DNA from: Isochrysis galbana
Taxonomy: Eukaryota > Haptophyta > Isochrysidales > Isochrysidaceae
Assembly: GCA_018136815.1 (NCBI GenBank)
Contig: CM030941.1
Span: 1,239,582-1,303,581, forward strand
Reading direction: 5' to 3'
Length of the DNA stretch: 64,000 nucleotides
The notes under the pieces are model-generated. The model searched no databases, was not told the origin of the DNA, and was given only the letters and a program-made list of their open reading frames with translations. Shown piece by piece: positions 10,429 to 20,766 of the stretch. Both the position numbers and the translations under genes were made by a program. The stretch's first letter is position 1. Every line of letters begins with the position of its first letter.

Positions 10429-10999
10429 CCCCCCTGCTAGGATCGAGCGTCCCGCGAGGGAAGGAAGAGAACCTAACGGATAGCGGAGAGTTCCATCCAG
10501 GCAAGATGGCCGAGCAATACGCAATACCTAACGAGACCGAATGGGCGAGGAGCGAACGAAGAATGAAACAATAAATTCGAATGGAGAGCCACGCTCCAAA
10601 CGCCGAACCACGACGGAAGACGTGACGACCGAGATACGAATAATCGAGGATCGATAAGAATAAGAACGCGGAACGACGAGAAACGAGAGAGTCCAGAACG
10701 AGAAACGAAGAAATCGAGAATCGAGAGCGGTAAGAACGCGGAACGACAAGAATCGAGAATCGAGAACGAGAAACGAAGAACGGTAAGAACGCGGAACGAC
10801 GAGAATCGAGAATCGAGAACAAGAAACGAGGAACGGTAAGAACGCGCAACGACGAACGACGAACGATGAACTATAAGAGTAGTGCGCGACGATCGAAGAG
10901 ACAGGAAGTACCACACCCGTCCGGACGATGAGGTGTAGAATCGGCGGCCGGCGCGGCAGACCGCAGGACTCAACGCTGCAACCCATCCCCTTCTCTCTT
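10429..10999. repeat. Tandem repeat with 53-bp period within repeat flank
   Basis: Between about 10690 and 10880 the phrase GTAAGAACGCGGAACGAC recurs at 10730, 10783 and 10836, exactly 53 bp apart, separated by runs of CGAGAATCGAGAAC. Units drift towards the edges. The long minus-strand frames across it are low-complexity Arg/Ser/Phe/Leu and not convincing proteins. Confidence 0.75.
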
Positions 11000-11469
11000 T
11001 TACGAGAGTTTTACCTGGATGTTTGGGCGGTGTGGCGGCACCCAAGTTACAACGCGGCGTCTCCTGTTCTTCGATATATGAGTAGTCGAACAGCCAACGG
11101 CGAAAGGCGGCGAGATATCACGACGGGCTCGGCACGTCACGCGCGAGCTAAACGACGAGGTACGGGGGTCTCCTGACAGAGCGCAGCGAAAGGGGAGGGA
11201 GATCCATCCTCCGTGGTCGAAAGGGGGGGTGAGCCATACCTCTCTTCCCGCGGGGGGAACTATTCGGCGGCCGCGGGGCGTAGACGTGATGAGCTCGATG
11301 AGGCGACGGATCGCTGTCTGGCACTCAGGCGACTGAGAGACGGTAGCCACGTCGACGCCTCGCCGGTACCTCCCTGGTCAAAGAAGCGACGACAGCAGGC
11401 TGGTTGAGAGCAGGTGTGAAACCCGAGGGAACGAAGGCGGCGTGCCGCTGCCTATGGTCGGCAATGACG

Positions 11470-12636
11470 TCAGCAACGGAGCGGCGAGCAGGGCGATCGA
11501 GCGGAGGCAGCGGTGGGTGCGAGTCCGGCAGGGCACCCAAGCCTAGGCGACATGGCGGCGTAGGGAGAAGAGCGAGGCGTTCCTGGTCCGACCAGGTAAG
11601 ACGCAAGGCAGCATGCCAGCCCTCTGGCATGAACGTGTCCGGAAAGGAAACGGAGGCACACGTCTCCAAGAGAGGAGGCATTGGAACGAACGGCAATGAG
11701 GACGAGGGAGAGGGAGAGGGAGCAAGGATCGGCAACGCCTCCTCCTCTACCGCGGACGAGTGAAGGCGGAGGCAAAACATTCTCGCCGCCATCATCGGAT
11801 GGAGGTGGAGGCGGGCTGGCTGCCTGGACTGGTGCAGGAGGGAGTCGGCCTCGTTCAATCGCGTTGGTGACTGCGGCGAGCTGCTGTGAGAACTGTGCGG
11901 CCATGGCCTGCATGAGCTCGATATAACGCAGCTCGACGGGGTTGAGCCCCGGTGAAGCCGAAGAAGTTGGCGGCGGGACCGTAGCGGACGGTGGGGAAGG
12001 AGAAGGAGAGAGATGAAGAAGGGAGTCGGGCAGCAGACCCGGGGTCTCTTCACCACGAGATAGTCGACTTGGCGCGACCGAAGCGACCGAGAGGCGTTCG
12101 AGAGAGGCGCTGTAGGGCTCGTAGGCTGCCTCCGAGTCCGATGGCAGGGGTGGCGGTGCCTCGAGACATGCGCGAGAAGAGGGGAGGAATCCTTCCAGAG
12201 GATTATTCTCACCCTGGAAAGACTCGGGCTTGGACCTGCCTCCCATGGACTCCGGCGGCGATGGCGGAGATGATGGCGGAGGCATCGCAGCGAGATCAGG
12301 AGGCGAGGCAAGAGAGGGCATCACCTCCCCCTGTGAAGGTGGTGGTGGATGTCCGTCCGGAGAGGAGGAAGGGAACAGGGCAGGCATGATGCCCGACTCT
12401 GCAGAGGTTGGGGAGACCCCCATTGAGACGTCCAGCGCGGGACGCACCGAGTAGGATTCTACACCTGACGAATTGGGATGGCCCATAGGGCCTGAGGGCA
12501 ATGAGGAAGGAGGCAGACCGGCGGCAGGCGCGGCGGAGGAGACGACTTCGGAGACGCTGACGGGCTGAGGCCCGTCAGCAGAGGAAGGCGGGCAGGCGGG
12601 CTTGAGCGAGGGCGAGGACGGCGGCGAGAGCGACAT
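11470..12636 (-). pseudogene. gag-like ORF of an LTR-type retroelement, 3' end frameshifted
   Basis: A Pro/Ser-rich frame starting at the ATG at 12636. After a disordered region comes a short ordered segment near 11870-11940, LRYIELMQAMAAQFSQQLAAV, then proline tracts. Below about 11760 a different frame (open to 11325) looks more protein-like, for example FPDTFMPEGWHAALRLTW, so a frameshift is likely. The ordered segment is repeated in the chimera at 29580-29775, showing that it belongs to a mobile family. There is no CCHC knuckle. Gag identity is inferred from the integrase remnant just upstream and the repeat context. Confidence 0.5.
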
Positions 12637-12679
12637 CGAGCGAGAGGCGAGAGGCGAGGGTGAGTGAGAGGAGGGCTGT

Positions 12680-12995
12680 GTTGGCGCCAAGCGCCTCGGC
12701 AATGCGATATGGTCCGCTGTAGTGGTAGAGGAGCTTGTTGCGGAGTCCTGGAATCTTGCGAACCACCCTATCACCTGGAGCGAATTGGATGGGGGGAGAG
12801 TGAGTGCGTAGCGTGTCAGCGAGTGCGTCGGCTTGAGACTCTAAAGTTGCATCATAAGCTGCGGCCCACGCCGCCTTTAAACGACAATGCATTTTCCAAG
12901 CGTACGAGCGAATTTCCTGAGGTAACTCGGGAGGAACGTTATGTCGCGCAACCACGGCGATCACATTGGATACAGATCGCAGCGAGGTATCCTTG
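12680..12995 (-). pseudogene. Integrase C-terminal fragment (Ty3/Gypsy-like pol remnant)
   Basis: Reads in one frame on the minus strand and ends inside the gag-like block. The stretch FAPGDRVVRKIPG then KLLYHYSGPYRIAEAL is the small barrel domain at the end of retrotransposon integrases (V-W/R-hydrophobic, then GPY/F). The part before it, PPELPQEIRSYAWKMHCRL, resembles the helix before that domain. Catalytic D,D-35-E residues are absent, so it is only a 3' fragment. Its fusion directly upstream of gag is the reverse of normal order and implies rearrangement. Confidence 0.7.
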
Positions 12996-13525
12996 CAATC
13001 GAAGAAATCTTGCTGTTGAGCGTGGACCTTCTAGACGTTTCTATCGAGCAACCCCGAGTAGCAACCAAGGGAGGAGAAAACCAAAAACCAACGGGACCAA
13101 GGGCTTCCATCTTCCATGCAACTTGCATCAAGGGGAAAGATAACCCAAAACCAAAGCAGCGAATCTAAATCAATCTCCAAGTGGAGATGGCAAACCAAGG
13201 ACCAAGGAGAAAGATTCCCTCACCCAAGCAGCGAACCTAAATCGATCTCCGAGGGGAGATGGCAAACCAAACCTGATTGCCCCCAGAAGCAGGTAAAGAA
13301 ACGCGGGGAGATAGCGAATTAAACCTTTTGCGAGGCGCCTGGGAGGAAGAAAGGTGGGGAAACTTCCCTTCTCTTCGAGAGAAAGAGAGAGGGCGCTCCA
13401 CAACCCTAGATCCTAGGCGTCCACGCGAAGTTTTTGACCGAGAACGAGAACGAGAGAATTATAACGATAAATACCGAACGAAGAGAAGAGAGAAGCCTAG
13501 CGAGAGTCGATTCGCGAATGCGACA
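12932..13525 (-). mobile_element. LTR-type retroelement fragment, copy 2
   Basis: Near-identical to 9834-10428 in the same orientation. Immediately beyond 13525 a short (ACGC)n run starts, where copy 1 continues with unrelated DNA. The high identity of the two copies suggests recent duplication or gene conversion. Confidence 0.7.
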
Positions 13526-14465
13526 GACACGCACGCACGCACGCACGCACACGGACGGCGACGACGCCGGGCTAATGCTAATGCACCAAAAAAATAATTT
13601 TTGTTTTTGAGAATCATGATAACAGTAAAAGTAAAAATTAAAGATCGCATCACACAACTAGCAACTAGGACTACCAACTTGGTACCAACACCAAAGCAAT
13701 CACGCAATCACAAGGCCTGCCCGGATCTCACACCCTGAACCAGGCCCAAGGTAGTGCACCTGGGCCGGACCCCGAAAGCCGAAGACAAAGGAATGAAGGG
13801 GGGAAGGAGAAGAGGTGGAGGGAAGGGAGTTCAGAGTGAAGGGCGATGTCGGTAGTAAGGCGTAAGGCAATAACTGCCAGACCACAGTAGGAGTGTAGCC
13901 CTGAATCTTCGGGTGATTTTTTTGGGTTGTTTCTCTGTCGTGCCCTCGACACGCTCAAGAACACTTTTCTCTCTGTCGTGCCCTTCTAGGTGTCATTTGA
14001 TGAGCTGCTCAAACGCGTAAGACTAGTATGTATGCCACCCGTTCATCAATCTATCAAACATGTGAACAAGACTAAGACACGAGTATAGACAAAGGCGCTA
14101 AGCCTCGCGTCTGTGACAAAGTCAAATGCGTATGAGCCGCATGAGCACAGATGGAATCCATCATGGACTCGTGTTAAAAAGGCGGGTCTCCAATGTAGTC
14201 GGCCTCATCTTCGTCAATATTTCCATGCCTCTACATGAGCCAAGTGAACACGAGCTTCAAGACACCAGATGATGTTCCACTGACCTTCAACTTCTAGAGC
14301 AGTCAAAGTCGAGGGGGGGACGAGGGCATCAAGTAGACCAGCGTCCCATCAGCGCAGGGCCGGATTGGTTGAAAGTATATAATCCAGGATAAGTCCCAAA
14401 AAAGAACCGATACTTTCCGGGTTTCACTTTGGATCGGATTCCCTCATAAGCTTGCGAAATGGTCA
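13526..14465. other. Intergenic region with a MITE-like repeat
   Basis: About 13740-13915 contains GTAGTGCACCTGGGCCGGAC and ends in GTGTAGCCCTGAATCTTCGG. Both recur in the element at 47606-47995. From 13916 to 14465 I see no gene or repeat. Confidence 0.5.
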
Positions 14466-14957
14466 TCAATCGATAGTCATGTTCTCTCGCAGAGTGATTC
14501 CATGGTCCGCATCACCGCGGCCAGCAGCAGCGTTGGCTTCCTTGTGGTCGTAGATCTTCTCTGTTGTCAATGTCTTGAGCCTTCGCCGATGTTTGGATGT
14601 CTTTAGATGTTGCTCCAAAGCTACCGCAGAAATACAGTACTTACTGCAAGGCGGAAGCGGGAAGAGATGAGAAATAGCGGAGGCTCGGGTGATATTGCAT
14701 CCAAAGCCTGCCAAGTGCGGGACAAGAGCACACCTGCACGCGACACAGTAATGCTGGCCGAGTCCTGGAAGATCTGGGTCGAGCTGCGTCTTCTCAGCAA
14801 GAACCTTGCTGATGACGTCTGACTGCAGCTGTCGTGCGCAAATGTCATCCCAACGCCCCTTGTTGGCGCGCTGCTTGAGACCCGACTGCCGATGGTCCTT
14901 GTTCGTGCGGCTTTTGCCGCCACCCCGGACCTTGCGCCCACCCCGGGTGGGGGCCAT
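14466..14957 (-). CDS. C2H2 zinc-finger protein of the ZNF593/Bud20 family
   Basis: Bud20/ZNF593 proteins are shuttling factors that help export pre-60S ribosomal subunits. Two exons, 14734-14957 and 14466-14643, with a 90-bp GT-AG intron that falls right after the second zinc-binding Cys and keeps the frame. The joined protein is about 133 aa. A basic N-terminus (KSRTNKDHRQSGLKQRANKG) is followed by LDPDLPGLGQHYCVAC, then KYCISAVALEQHLKTSKH. This is a C-x2-C-x12-H-x5-H finger, followed by RRRLKTL, matching the family in order and spacing. The ATG at 14957 (protein start MAPTRGGRK) is preferred over the upstream in-frame ATG at 15077. Because the intron is a multiple of three without a stop, unspliced RNA would still be open. 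Confidence 0.88.
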   Translation of the reverse strand: MAPTRGGRKVRGGGKSRTNKDHRQSGLKQRANKGRWDDICARQLQSDVISKVLAEKTQLDPDLPGLGQHYCVACRCALVPHLAGFGCNITRASAISHLFPLPPCSKYCISAVALEQHLKTSKHRRRLKTLTTEKIYDHKEANAAAGRGDADHGITLRENMTID

Positions 14958-15470
14958 GTCCAGACCGCCTGGAAGGGTGCGTCGCCGGGTGGCTTCTGCT
15001 TGTTGGTTGGAGGTAAGATAGATAGATACCGGATCACCTAAAGTAATATTCTGTAAAACCGACGCGACACCTCTCACCTCTCACCCCCTCTCGCCGACAG
15101 TCAGTTGACTGAAGGCTGGCGGGATGCGTGATTTTAATATAAAACCTGACAGGCGAAGTGCGCGCTCTAGCTCTGGCTCTGGGGTCGTTAACTCTTTACT
15201 GCCGGGAGCGCAGCATGCAAATGGATGCTTCGATGTTTCGTTTTTTGAGGTGAGAGAAGAGAGGAAGACATGTTCGACGATATAAGCGACGCTTTCCGCG
15301 AAGAAAGAGGTGATCAAAATTTTCCCGATCCCCCCCCCCCTCCCCCCCCCCTCCCCCCCCTCTCTCCCTCCCAGTCCCACTCCGTTGCGCCGCGCCGCCC
15401 TCCCCTCAACCTCTCACACCTCTTTCTAAGGTGCACACGTGGATTATTTGGTAAACTGAAGCATCCAAAT
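14958..15470. other. Intergenic region with a dispersed motif and C-run
   Basis: Holds GTTAACTCTTTACTGCCGGG at 15187-15206, a motif also found at 15672 and, with one change, 37074. A poly-C tract lies at about 15331-15360. No gene. Confidence 0.55.
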
Positions 15471-15639
15471 GGCTGCTTCTTCGCCCCTGGGCCTATTTTC
15501 TCCATAATTCCATACTCCAATCTCGATCTTTTGTGTTGTCAATGGGTGGGAATGTGGGGAAGGATGTCCCTGAGGCTCCCCCAGCACCTCATGGGCACCC
15601 GTCAAGGCGTTGGCGAGCAGGGACGAAATATGTCGTTTG
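15471..15639 (+). repeat. Dispersed repeat (family 6), copy A
   Basis: About 170 bp repeated at 38470-38637: GGCTGCTTC, GAATGTGGGGAAGGAT, CCCTGAGGCTCCCCCAGCAC and GGCGTTGGCGAGCAGGGACG are shared. Non-coding. Confidence 0.8.
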
Positions 15640-15672
15640 AAGCATCCATTTGCATGCTCCGGCAGGAAACGG

Positions 15673-15714
15673 TTAACTCTTTACTGCCGGGCGAAGCACC
15701 GAAACAGGTGCTTC
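15673..15714 (+). repeat. Short hairpin element
   Basis: TTAACTCTTTACTGCCGGG followed by GAAGCACCGAAACAGGTGCTTC, which pairs as an 8-bp stem (GAAGCACC/GGTGCTTC) around a 6-base loop. Related hairpins lie at 18644, 18856 and 37091. Confidence 0.75.
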
Positions 15715-16027
15715 ACAGCAGCTGTTTGGTACGGTGGCACATGGGGGGCAGGGGCAGGGCTTTTGCGAGAAATATTGGACTCAAAACACGATAACAAAGC
15801 GGAGTGATTTTCGATTTGCTCGTTGCTCGGCCGAGACCGAGACGTTGCTTCCCCCCCCCCCCCGCCCCCCCCTCTCCCCCTCCCGAGGTGTCGTTCCGTC
15901 AATTGTGGGACATGAGTCGAATTGAGCGATCGAATGTCCACAGTTGTTATTTTAAAATTAAATGTAGACTAGCGTAACATTCCCTGCTTCCCGCGACGCG
16001 TGTCCCCCCCGGAGGGCGCCGTGTCGG
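15715..16027. other. Intergenic region, C-rich, no gene seen
   Basis: A poly-C tract at about 15850-15885; no coding or repeat structure otherwise. Confidence 0.5.
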
Positions 16028-16455
16028 CGCTTTTCGATTGTGATTACTTGTAATTATGGGCACGGCGCGATGTGCACCGGCCCCCCCTGCGGGGGCGCCG
16101 TGCGTGCGCATGCCAATTTTTCCATTTTTCCCCCTAAGGCCCACATTCACGTAAAGTAGCCATATAAGAGATGTTTCGTTGCGCAGCACGTGTGATGACT
16201 TGCAATCATTGTGCACGCCGTGCGTGGGCACGGCGCGATGTGCATCGGCCCCCCCCGCGGGGGCGCCGTGCGTGCGCATGCCAATTTTTTCCCTATGCGT
16301 ACCCCTAAGGCCCACATTCACGTAAAGTAGCCATATAAGAGATGTTTAGTTGCGCATCACGTGTGATGACTTGCAATCACATTGTGCACGCCGTGCGTGG
16401 GCACGGCGCGATGTGCATCGGCCCCCCCGCGGGGGCGCCGTGCGTGCGCATAGCA
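16028..16455. repeat. Tandem repeat, period about 170 bp, 2.5 units
   Basis: CACGGCGCGATGTGCA occurs at 16061, 16229 and 16402. Each unit also holds GGGGGCGCCGTGCGTGCGCA, CCTAAGGCCCACATTCACGT and GTGATGACTTGCAATCA. The CACGCCGTGCGTG segments can fold back on GGCGCCGTG. Flanked by C-rich, low-complexity DNA up to 16730. Confidence 0.9.
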
Positions 16456-17230
16456 ACTTCCAGGAAGGTGCACGCCGTGCGTTCACTCTTTCCGCGGGGG
16501 GACTCTGGACGCAGAGGCGGTCGGGAACCGCGGGGGCACCCCCTGGGACCGGGGGAATTATTACCGTATACTGCGAAAACACTAACGTAAACAACTGGTA
16601 GGTCTTTTGGTCTCTCCCCTCCCCCGGGTCCCCTCCCCCCGTCTCCCCCTCCCCCTCTCATCGACCTACCAGAGAGAGAAGGCTCCTACTGCCTGCCTCC
16701 CTCCTCCCTCCTCGCTCACCCTCCAGCTCTCTCCTCGCCCTCGTCTTCCTCACGATGGTGGCGACTCGGCGCGCATCGGTACGGTCCTCCGTCCTCTCCT
16801 CTCGTGCTCCTGCTCGCTGGTTTCGTTCGACTCGCTCGACACAGCCACCTGTCGACTGGACGCCGAGCGCAAGCGCTGCTCGCACGACTCGTTCCTCCTC
16901 CTGCTCCAAGGGCGCGGCGGAGGAGGCGGAGCCTGTTCGCGTTCCTGATGCCGAGGAGGAGGCCCTTTCCCCGACCGATGAGGCCACCACCACCACCACC
17001 GACGAGGACTCCGGGCCTGTGGGAGGAGAAGAGGAGAATGAGGACTGTGCGTCGGACGCTCCAGGCCTTCTTCTTCGCGCCGCGCGCATGACGCCGACAC
17101 GACCCCTCGACCTCGGACGACACAACCCCTCTGAAGCAGAGGCAAGCACCTCTCGACTGTGTGCAACGACCGAGTCGAGCTCTAGTGGCTTGAGCTGGAC
17201 GAGCGGGCGGGCGCGCATGACGCCAACACT

Positions 17231-17330
17231 CGCGCTGCGCCATCCGCGCTGCGCCATCCGCGCTGCGCCACCGGCGCTGCGCCACCGGCGCTGCGCCACC
17301 TGCGCTGCGCACCCGCGCTGCGCCGCGCGC
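17231..17330. repeat. 14-bp tandem repeat
   Basis: CGCGCTGCGCCATC and close variants repeat about six times from 17231. A second phrase, GCGCGCATGACGCC, occurs at about 17082, 17211 and 17326, so the tract sits inside a larger loose direct repeat. On the minus strand it gives an Arg/Ala/Gly/Trp-rich run downstream of the leucine-rich gene. Confidence 0.85.
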
Positions 17331-17339
17331 ATGACGCCG

Positions 17340-18106
17340 ACACGACCCTCGACCTTCGCCTCAGTCCAAACGGATAGAGCGCGCCGCCGTGTGTCAGCGT
17401 GAGGCAGCGCAGCGGCGCGCGGGTCTCGCGCATGCTGATGTCGACGCACGGGCAGCCGCGCACGTGCACCACCTCCAGCCGCGGCAGCCCCGTGAGCGCG
17501 TCGTGCATCGTCTTGGACGACGGCGGGCTCGTCGCGGCGAACCGGCGCAGCGACGAGGGCAAGTTCAAGGGCGCGCATCCCCCCGAGAGCACCAGCGTCT
17601 CCAGCATGCCAGTGTCGCTCGATGCGCAGCGCCTGGGGTCCTCCCGCTCCGCGCATGCTCTGGAGCTCGAGCGCACGCGCCGTGCCCCGCACGGCCGGCA
17701 GCCACCCCAGCAGCTCGTGCAGGATCACGTGCCCGTGGATGGCGCCCGCCAGGGCGGCACACAGCAGCCGACGGCTCGACGACCTGTCCACCTCGATGCG
17801 CACGGTGAACGGCATACGCGCTGATCGCAGCGTGCGAGCGAGCGCGCGCTCCTCGCGCGAACCCGCGGCAGGAAGCACCGACGACGACGACGACAGGCAC
17901 AGCAGCGCCTCCCTCGCCAGCGACGACGAACCCAGCAGGTCCACGTCCTCGGGGAGCAGCAGGGTCCGGTAATGGCGCCGGACGCGAGGGTCTCCCAGGG
18001 CCTCGTGGACCGCGTGCAGCTCCTCCGTCGAAAGCCACTCGCTCATCAGACCGAAGAGCCCCGGCTGGTCGAGCAGCTCGCTCAGCACACCACCACCACC
18101 GCTCAT
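17340..18106 (-). CDS. Leucine-rich-repeat / F-box-like protein, frameshifted
   Basis: Starts at the ATG at 18106. The first ~150 residues stay in one frame: a Gly run, then LFGLMSEWLSTEELHAVHEAL, which resembles a short F-box-like helix pair, and later RMPFTVRIEVD and a RALELQSM strand. At about 17640-17655 the protein-like sequence moves by one base into another frame, where TGMLETLVLSGG, LPRLEVVHVRGC and PLRCLTLTHGG show regular leucine-rich repeats. Either a one-base insertion broke the gene or the assembly, or a small intron is missed. The end is not certain; past 17340 the frame runs into tandem repeats. A substrate-adaptor role would be a guess. Confidence 0.5.
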
Positions 18107-19458
18107 CTCCTTCTCCTCCTCTCCAAAGAAAGAAAGAGAGAGAGAGTAGAGAGAGAGAGAGATAAAAAAAGAGGGGGGAGGGGGGAGGGGGGCTGGCGCT
18201 CGACCGACCGGAGCGCACCGCGTCTCAGCACGCTGCGGCTGAGCAAGGTCACGCGCCGCGTGTTGAGCGCGGTGGGGGGCGCCGGTCACGACTGGGCGTC
18301 CGCCCAGGGACCAGTCGGCATGTGCTCCATCAGCCACGTGATGGCTTCGGTGTCGCCACAGTCCAGTAGCCCTTCCATCACGTCCGACTCCCACTCCGTC
18401 GACAGATGGGACCACGGGAGCGCGTGGCGCGCCCAAAAAGGAAAACAAATAACCTGACAATAATAATATTGAGCATTGTAAGTGTATATACCAAAAAGAA
18501 AACAAATAACCTGGCCCTCTTTTGACGGAACGCGACTTCGGCGCGGGGGGTGGGGGACAGAGGTCGGGAGCACAGTGAAATCGGCTCGTTGGCCACCTTC
18601 ACCTTCCCTTTTTCACTTTTCCACGTTGAATTCGTAATAAAGCGAAGCACCGAAACAGGTGCTTCCGACTTCCGATTTTCACCTATTTTCGTTAAGGTTA
18701 AGGTGAAGTTCATCACGGTGAAGAACCCTGCGTAGATCCTCCTATCTGTCGGTGGTTGGGCCATCGCCTTGCGTCTCGGCATACCCCCTGCGGCCCCCCG
18801 CCGGCGCATCGCTTGTGGGTGAAGCTGTGAGAAGAAATACTGAAGAAACCGAGCCGAAGCACCTGTTTCGGTGCTCCGGTCTAAGTAAGGAGTTCACCCC
18901 CGCGCGCTCGCGCTGGAGAGAAAATTGCCGCTCCACTATGGAATGTGTGGCCGCCGCAACTGGTAGACGTTGCCCAGAGGTGCCCAATGGGTAGCTTGCC
19001 GGAGGAGTGGAGGAGCCGAGGGCGGGCCGAGGGCGGCGCCTACACTTGGAGGCCGGACTGCGGATGCGGACAAGGACGAGTCGGTCGAGCCGAGGCACAT
19101 TTCGCAACAAACAACAAACCCTTGAAAAGATGCCGTGGTGCTGCCGTCCACTCGACGCACCCTTAGAGTACAAGTGGGTGGCAAAAATACAGTTGAGTTC
19201 ACTTTTGGGGGGCATTGACAACATCATAAACAGATATGCGTGGAGGGGACCGAAATAGTACCGGCCTTTTTTGTTTTGGAGGGGAGTTGTGGGTTGTTCG
19301 TCCTATCATGTAAAGTATTCAGTAGGAGTATTGGGCAGCGGGAGAGTTCATTGACTCGTTCTTCTTCTTCACGACACTCGCTGGCTCCGTCGTGGCTTCT
19401 GGGATCGCCTCTCTCCCTCCCTCTCGACGACGGAGATCTATCGTCATATCGTCATCCA
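18107..19458. other. Intergenic region with two hairpin elements
   Basis: Upstream flank of two divergent genes. Hairpin GAAGCACCGAAACAGGTGCTTC at 18644-18665 and its reverse-oriented relative at 18856-18877, the latter followed by GTAAGGAGTTCACC, a diverged form of the motif at 15673. No convincing gene between; open frames here are Arg/Ser/Pro-rich by composition. Confidence 0.55.
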
Positions 19459-20766
19459 ATGTGCCGGCTGCCTGGACTCATCGACCTCGGGCTGCAGTGG
19501 CCCATGCCGCCGCATGTTCAGGCGGTAGGCTCTCAGCCTGTGCGGCCGCCGCGCGTGCTGCTCTGTGGAGAGGCCGACTTCTCGTACGCCGCTGCACTTG
19601 TCTCTCGGGTAGGTGGCATCGCAGAAGTTACGGCCACTGCATTCGAGGAGGAGGAAGACCTTCTGGCCAGGTATCCGTACGCGTCGGGCACAATACAACA
19701 GCTTCGTAATGCCGACGTCCGGCTTGACTTTGGGATCGATGCGCGCGCTCTCCGGCAGCACTTCCCGCAGGGAACGTGGGATCGAGTTGTCTTCAATCTG
19801 CCCCAGTCCCCACCTCAGCATGGGGCTCGGAATCAAATTCAGCGACATCGTGCACTGCTGCAGGATTTCTGCGTTTCCGCCGCGGACGTCTTATCGCCAA
19901 GCGGTCAAGTCTGGGTTACCCTTCTTGCTGGTCAGGGCGGAACACATCTTGACACGATCCAAAGGATCCCTGGAAACTCCTGGCATGTGCAGCATGCTGC
20001 TGCGCGGGGCGGTTTGCTTGTCGTTGCAGTGTTGGAGGTGGAGGTTGACGAGCTTACTGCTGCTGGGTACATGCCGGGTGGTCGTGGTATAAGGAGGAGC
20101 AACAAGATCGGCCCACGCCGCAAGGAAAAGGGCCTGATCTCGCACATCCTCGTGCGCGAAGGGAGTGAGTTAGATGGGCCTGGGCATGCCGCTGCATGCG
20201 CTTGCAAGGTTGCTGACTCTGCTGTGACGGCGCTTGCTGAAATTTCCGTTGAAAACACAGCCGCCACAATTGAAAAGGGAGACAAATCACCTGCTGGGTA
20301 TACGATATCAGCATCGCAAACAGCCCGAAGCATAGCTCCTCTGGAATGGGTTTTCGACAACAGCTTTTGGGTGGATACAGAGCACCCTCTTTCGGGCGAA
20401 GACATAGAGAGTCTTTGTCGAACTTCACTCAAGGACGAGGCTCATGTCGTAAAGAAGACACCCGAACTCATAGATGCGTGGACAAGTCCAGAAGGCCGGT
20501 CTTCCCGCACGTACCGCTTTTTCTACTCTTCGTCAGCCATCGCACTAAGTCGAGATCGTGCCCTTGAAATCAATAGACGAATATGTGAGAATGTGGCTGC
20601 CAGTGGCAACAGCTTGCCGAGGACGCCATCGTACGAGACGCTAACTAGCTCCTCATTGCCTGCATCGGATGATGAGTCCAAATCGGGTAGCCGTGCCAGT
20701 GGCATGTCCATGCGATTGGCTATTGATAGTGTTACTAAGCATGTTACACCATTGATGTCTTCCTAA
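19459..20766 (+). CDS. FDXACB1-like protein: BMT5-like methyltransferase plus PheRS anticodon-binding domain
   Basis: Two domains are visible. Residues ~30-240 form a DUF2431/BMT5-like Rossmann methyltransferase: RVLLCGEADFSYAAAL is the GE-x-[DN]-FS signature, WDRVVFNLPQSP the N-P-P-like motif IV, and later comes GIRRSNKIG. In yeast, Bmt5 methylates a uridine in 25S rRNA. Residues ~325-410 form a ferredoxin-fold anticodon-binding domain as in mitochondrial Phe-tRNA synthetase: DNSFWVDTEHPLSGEDI, then PELIDAW and SRTYRFFYSS. This pairing is known from animal FDXACB1, whose role is unclear. No synthetase core is present. The frame is open further upstream to 19240; the ATG at 19459 is chosen because the leader before it is low complexity. 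The C-terminal ~80 residues are Ser-rich. Confidence 0.82.
   Translation: MCRLPGLIDLGLQWPMPPHVQAVGSQPVRPPRVLLCGEADFSYAAALVSRVGGIAEVTATAFEEEEDLLARYPYASGTIQQLRNADVRLDFGIDARALRQHFPQGTWDRVVFNLPQSPPQHGARNQIQRHRALLQDFCVSAADVLSPSGQVWVTLLAGQGGTHLDTIQRIPGNSWHVQHAAARGGLLVVAVLEVEVDELTAAGYMPGGRGIRRSNKIGPRRKEKGLISHILVREGSELDGPGHAAACACKVADSAVTALAEISVENTAATIEKGDKSPAGYTISASQTARSIAPLEWVFDNSFWVDTEHPLSGEDIESLCRTSLKDEAHVVKKTPELIDAWTSPEGRSSRTYRFFYSSSAIALSRDRALEINRRICENVAASGNSLPRTPSYETLTSSSLPASDDESKSGSRASGMSMRLAIDSVTKHVTPLMSS

Noticed and set aside
10400-11045. Long minus-strand frames rich in Arg, Ser, Phe
   Set aside because: Produced by the 53-bp tandem repeat.
14644-14733. Insertion of 30 residues between the zinc-finger cysteines and histidines
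   Set aside because: It has exact GT and AG ends and its removal restores the family spacing, so it is an intron kept open by chance.
16755-17402. 215-codon plus-strand frame
   Set aside because: Mirror of the repeat tract and the leucine-rich gene; no domain and low complexity.
18742-19227. 161-codon minus-strand frame
   Set aside because: Contains the hairpin element and no conserved pattern.
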